From Chloroflexota bacterium (lineage in GTDB: Bacteria > Chloroflexota > Dehalococcoidia > Tepidiformales > Tepidiformaceae): a stretch of 7,925 nucleotides of DNA. The stretch spans positions 1 to 7,925 of the forward strand of contig JANXYE010000195.1 of assembly GCA_025350285.1 (NCBI GenBank), read 5' to 3'. A program made the position numbers and the translations under genes. Under the pieces are notes generated by a model that saw only the letters and a list, made by a program, of their open reading frames with translations, did no database searches and was not told the DNA's origin. Positions 5,779 through 7,925 of the stretch are shown here, piece by piece (positions within the stretch are counted from its first letter, which is position 1; the number at the start of each line of letters is the position of its first letter).

Positions 5779-6588
5779 CTATCCCGCCTTGGCCCAGTCG
5801 TAGGCCGCCAGGATCTTGTCGCGACGGGCCTCGATCTGGGGCCTGTATTCGGGGTGCGTGAGGATCCAGGTGACGTCCTCCCGCACCGCCTTCAGGACCA
5901 GTGCGGCGACGTCCATCGGGTCGTAGCCGCTGCTGTCGACGGCCGCCTGGACGGGGTCCGGAGCGGTCGGGCCGCCGAAGCGATCCGGACGGGCGCGCCC
6001 TGAGCTGCCGATGCCGGTCTTTACGAGCCCAGGGCACAACGCCGAGGCGCTGATATTCTCGGACTTGAGGTCGATGACCAGGCTCTCCGTGAGGCCGACC
6101 ACCGCGTACTTCGCCGCGTGGTAGGGGACGATGCCACTGAGCGGCACCTGGCCGGCGATGGACGAAGTGTTGACGATGTGCCCGCCCTGTTTCTGCGTGA
6201 TCATCCGTGGCAGGAACGCCTGAATCCCGTAGAGGACGCCAAGCAGGTCCACCCCGACAACCCAGTCCCAGTCCGCTTCCGAGAGCTGGTGTACCGGGAT
6301 GAACGTCGAGACGCCGGCGTTGTTGCAGAGCACGTGGCAGCCGCCGAGTTCCCCGTAGACGCGGTCGGCGAACGCCCCCATGGCCGCCCGGTTCGTGACA
6401 TCGACGTTCGCCGTGATGGCGCGCTGGCCCTTCGCCCGGATCTCTCCGGCGACCTTGTCCGCGGCGCCAAGATCGACGTCGGCGATAGCGACGTCCATGC
6501 CCTCGCCCGCGAACGTGAGGGCCATCGCCCGCCCGAGCCCGCTGCCACCCCCGGTGACGACCGCGACTTTGCCCTTGAAGTCCTTCAT
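5779..6588 (-). CDS. Short-chain dehydrogenase/reductase SDR2, 269 aa
   Basis: This is a classical SDR oxidoreductase, a close paralogue of SDR3 and SDR1, substrate unknown. TGGGSGLG is at 12-19, NNAG at 89-92, Ser143 (NTSSIAG) and Tyr156-x3-Lys160 (YHAAK) complete the active site. The position of the tetrad Asn is Asp114 here (GVDLLG). Asp37 (VAIADVD) suggests NAD preference. The loop after CPGLVKT contains GRARP..FGGP, a variant of the GRNRP..GGP pattern of the paralogues, and the region that follows is shorter than in the other two. The end AAYDWAKAG resembles the SDR3 end AAYDWGLAN. ATG at 6588 has AAGGGGG seven bases upstream, inside the end of SDR3. The gene follows SDR3 with only two bases between stop and start, so the two are expected to be cotranscribed and coupled in translation. 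Confidence 0.9.
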   Translation of the reverse strand: MKDFKGKVAVVTGGGSGLGRAMALTFAGEGMDVAIADVDLGAADKVAGEIRAKGQRAITANVDVTNRAAMGAFADRVYGELGGCHVLCNNAGVSTFIPVHQLSEADWDWVVGVDLLGVLYGIQAFLPRMITQKQGGHIVNTSSIAGQVPLSGIVPYHAAKYAVVGLTESLVIDLKSENISASALCPGLVKTGIGSSGRARPDRFGGPTAPDPVQAAVDSSGYDPMDVAALVLKAVREDVTWILTHPEYRPQIEARRDKILAAYDWAKAG

Positions 6589-6590
6589 GG

Positions 6591-7424
6591 TCAGGCCCCC
6601 TTCTTCAGGTTCGCGAGGCCCCAATCGTAGGCCGCGAGGATGCGGTCGAAGCGCTCGGCGACGCCAGCCTTCGTATCTTCGTGTGTCATGATGTGGAGCT
6701 GGTTCTCTTTGACGGCCCGCACGACGAGCGCCGCTACATCCTCGGCGTCCATGCCGAACTGGGCTGAGCCGGCGCTGATCCGTTCGTTCATCGGTTCAGG
6801 GCCGCCGTACTCGTCTGGCCGGTTGCGGCCGGCGTTGCCGATCTGGGTCCGCACACCGCCGGGGCAGAGCACGGAGACGCCGATGTTCACCCGGGCGAGG
6901 TCGTTCGCCATCCCTTCGGACATTCCTACGACGCCGAACTTCGCCGTCGTATAGGAGGCGATGCCGGGCGTCGCGCCCGCGATCATGCCGGCGATCGAGG
7001 CCGTATTCACGATGTGCCCGCCGCGGCCCGCCTGGGCCATGCGCGGGAGGAACGCCTGCGTGCCGTTGATCACGCCCAGCAGGTCCACGCCCACGACCCA
7101 GTCCCAGTCTGCGTCGGTCATCTGCGGCACGGGCCGGAAGGCGACGACACCAGCGTTGTTGCAGAGGATGTCGCAGCTCCCAAGTTCGGCGAAGACGCGG
7201 TCGGCGAACGCCTTCACCGCTGGCCGGTCAGTCACATCGACTTTCGCCGTGAGGGCGCGGACGCCCTTCGCGGTGACTTCGGCGGCCACCGCATCGGCCG
7301 GGCCAAGTTCAACATCGGCGATCGCGACGTGCATGCCTTCAGCGGCGAAGGCGAGGGCCATCGCCCGGCCTATGCCGCTCCCGCCGCCAGTCACCACGGC
7401 AACTTTGCCTCGAAGATCGTCCAT
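6591..7424 (-). CDS. Short-chain dehydrogenase/reductase SDR3, 277 aa
   Basis: This is a classical SDR oxidoreductase and the first gene of the SDR3-SDR2 pair; substrate unknown. TGGGSGIG is at 12-19, NNAG at 89-92, Ser143 (NTASIAG) and Tyr158-x3-Lys162 (YTTAK). Asp114 stands where the tetrad Asn is expected (GVDLLG), as in SDR2. Asp37 (VAIADVE) suggests NAD preference. The segment CPGGVRTQIGNAGRNRP..YGGP and the end NQLHIMTHEDT..VAERFD match SDR1 closely, so its C-terminal half is nearer SDR1 while its active-site segment is nearer SDR2. The start ATG at 7424 was chosen on alignment with the paralogues (MDDLRGK versus MKDFKGK and MQNFKGR); a weak GAGAG lies seven bases upstream. The frame stays open further upstream but that sequence has no SDR character. 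An extended -10 box lies 50 bases before the start. Confidence 0.9.
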   Translation of the reverse strand: MDDLRGKVAVVTGGGSGIGRAMALAFAAEGMHVAIADVELGPADAVAAEVTAKGVRALTAKVDVTDRPAVKAFADRVFAELGSCDILCNNAGVVAFRPVPQMTDADWDWVVGVDLLGVINGTQAFLPRMAQAGRGGHIVNTASIAGMIAGATPGIASYTTAKFGVVGMSEGMANDLARVNIGVSVLCPGGVRTQIGNAGRNRPDEYGGPEPMNERISAGSAQFGMDAEDVAALVVRAVKENQLHIMTHEDTKAGVAERFDRILAAYDWGLANLKKGA

Positions 7425-7474
7425 TGTCTGGCTCTCAATCAGGAATTTGGCTGGCCGTCCAGCGCAGCCGGCGG

Positions 7475-7483
7475 AGTGTAGCA
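7475..7483 (-). promoter_or_regulatory. Extended -10 box of the SDR3-SDR2 operon
   Basis: The minus strand reads TGCTACACT, an extended -10 element, 50 bases before the SDR3 ATG. It is almost identical to the SDR1 element (TGCTAAACT), with matching flanks. No convincing -35 box is visible. Confidence 0.5.
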
Positions 7484-7645
7484 CGGAAGCGCCGCAACGC
7501 TCACGGCGGTACTGGCCGCGAATCCCCGCTCCTGGGGCCTCCATCTCCCACCCGTTCTCCACCGGGGCCACGAATCCGCGCCAACTGTTTACGCAGCGGT
7601 TACTGTGCGTTGCTTGTCCCCCTCCCTCCGTCCGCCGAGTCTGCA

Positions 7646-7676
7646 CACAGGCCAGCGGGCGACGTGCCCGCCTGTG
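7646..7676 (+). other. Bulged hairpin upstream of the exported-protein gene
   Basis: CACAG (7646-7650) pairs with CTGTG (7672-7676), and GCGGGC (7655-7660) pairs with GCCCGC (7666-7671). The stem has 11 pairs, a 4-base bulge GCCA on the left and the loop GACGT. It ends 16 bases before the ATG and a few bases before the GGGGGA ribosome site. There is no T-tract, so it is not a normal terminator; a leader RNA structure is possible. The rest of the 268-bp spacer holds a pyrimidine-rich run (about 7615-7633) and nothing else recognised. Confidence 0.35.
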
Positions 7677-7692
7677 CCGCCTGGGGGACCTC

Positions 7693-7925
7693 ATGCAACG
7701 ACGATTTCTCTTGCCCGCGACGATCATCGCGGGGGTTGCCGGGCTGGGCGCTATCGGCGTCTTCGCCGCATCGCCCAGCACTACCATCCGCGGTGGGGAC
7801 TCGCTCACCGTGCGCTGTGAAGGCACCCGGCTCAGTTCGAGCAGAGTCGATGCGAAGACCTTCCAACTGAGTTGCACCGGGTCCGCCGCGACCACGACAA
7901 CCGTGGCGCAACCACCGAGCGCGAC
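7693..7925 (+). CDS. Exported protein of unknown function, N-terminal part
   Basis: The frame starts with ATG at 7693 and is open to the right edge, giving 77 residues. The beginning MQRRF followed by a hydrophobic stretch (LLPATIIAGVAGLGAIGVF, about 6-24) and AAS is a clear signal peptide or membrane anchor, with a likely cleavage after an Ala near 25-26. The mature start has a short beta-rich segment with GGDSLTVRCEG and TFQLSCTG; its two Cys residues (42 and 61) could pair in a disulfide. A Thr-rich run (ATTTT) and QPPS follow, looking like a linker to a further extracellular domain outside the window. GGGGGA at 7683-7688 is a plausible ribosome site. Codon use (third-position G/C) supports coding. 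No family was recognised; a cell-wall or extracellular protein, perhaps with a catalytic domain downstream, is the best guess. Confidence 0.65.
   Translation, partial: MQRRFLLPATIIAGVAGLGAIGVFAASPSTTIRGGDSLTVRCEGTRLSSSRVDAKTFQLSCTGSAATTTTVAQPPSA

Noticed and set aside
7615..7633. C-rich run that could form a two-layer G-quadruplex on the minus strand
   Set aside because: Runs are of 5, 3, 2 and 2 bases only; two-layer quadruplexes of this kind are common by chance in GC-rich DNA.
7425..7895. Upstream extension of the SDR3 frame
   Set aside because: The paralogues begin at the MxxxxGK position; the extra 157 residues are Arg/Pro-rich and overlap the exported-protein gene on the other strand.
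1..7925. tRNA, rRNA, CRISPR array, insertion sequence or phage gene
   Set aside because: No such gene, repeat-spacer pattern, terminal inverted repeat or transposase motif was seen on either strand.

Overview
This is a GC-rich (about two-thirds G+C by eye), densely packed bacterial chromosomal segment with eight complete protein genes (one cut-off gene at each end in addition). The mix is a tetrapyrrole gene, DNA polymerase III delta, a zinc-ribbon RDD membrane protein, a VapBC toxin-antitoxin pair and three short-chain dehydrogenase paralogues. Together with several apparently leaderless promoters, this fits a high-GC Chloroflexota (Dehalococcoidia-like) or actinobacterial genome. The taxon is inference only; no marker here settles it.

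Left part (1-1978). The window opens inside hemC (hydroxymethylbilane synthase), whose C-terminal domain ends at 441. It converges on an alpha/beta-hydrolase on the minus strand (554-1291). A roughly 110-bp divergent spacer then leads to a plus-strand gene for a zinc-ribbon plus RDD membrane protein (1400-1978).

Middle part (1982-4167). holA (DNA polymerase III delta, minus strand) ends 3 bp from the RDD gene. It diverges from a family 2 glycosyltransferase (plus strand) across about 116 bp. The holA start codon lies six bases from a perfect TATAAT box, which points to a leaderless mRNA.

Right part (4200-7424). Three paralogous classical SDR oxidoreductases are on the minus strand. SDR3 and SDR2 (7424-6591 and 6588-5779) are two bases apart and probably translationally coupled. 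SDR1 (5030-4200) is separated from them by a plus-strand vapBC operon (5120-5777). vapB diverges from SDR1 over 89 bp that hold both promoters and a set of TTGATGC-type repeats; vapC ends one base from the SDR2 stop. SDR1 and SDR3 share a near-identical extended -10 motif. SDR2 and SDR3 carry Asp where the SDR catalytic tetrad normally has Asn, and SDR1 keeps the Asn.

Right edge (7425-7925). A 268-bp divergent spacer, with a bulged hairpin, leads to the 5' end of an exported protein of unknown function that runs off the window.

No RNA gene, CRISPR array, insertion sequence or phage gene was found. I see no clear new multigene system. The most interesting points are the toxin-antitoxin operon inside an SDR cluster with overlapping divergent promoters, and the leaderless-type promoters.
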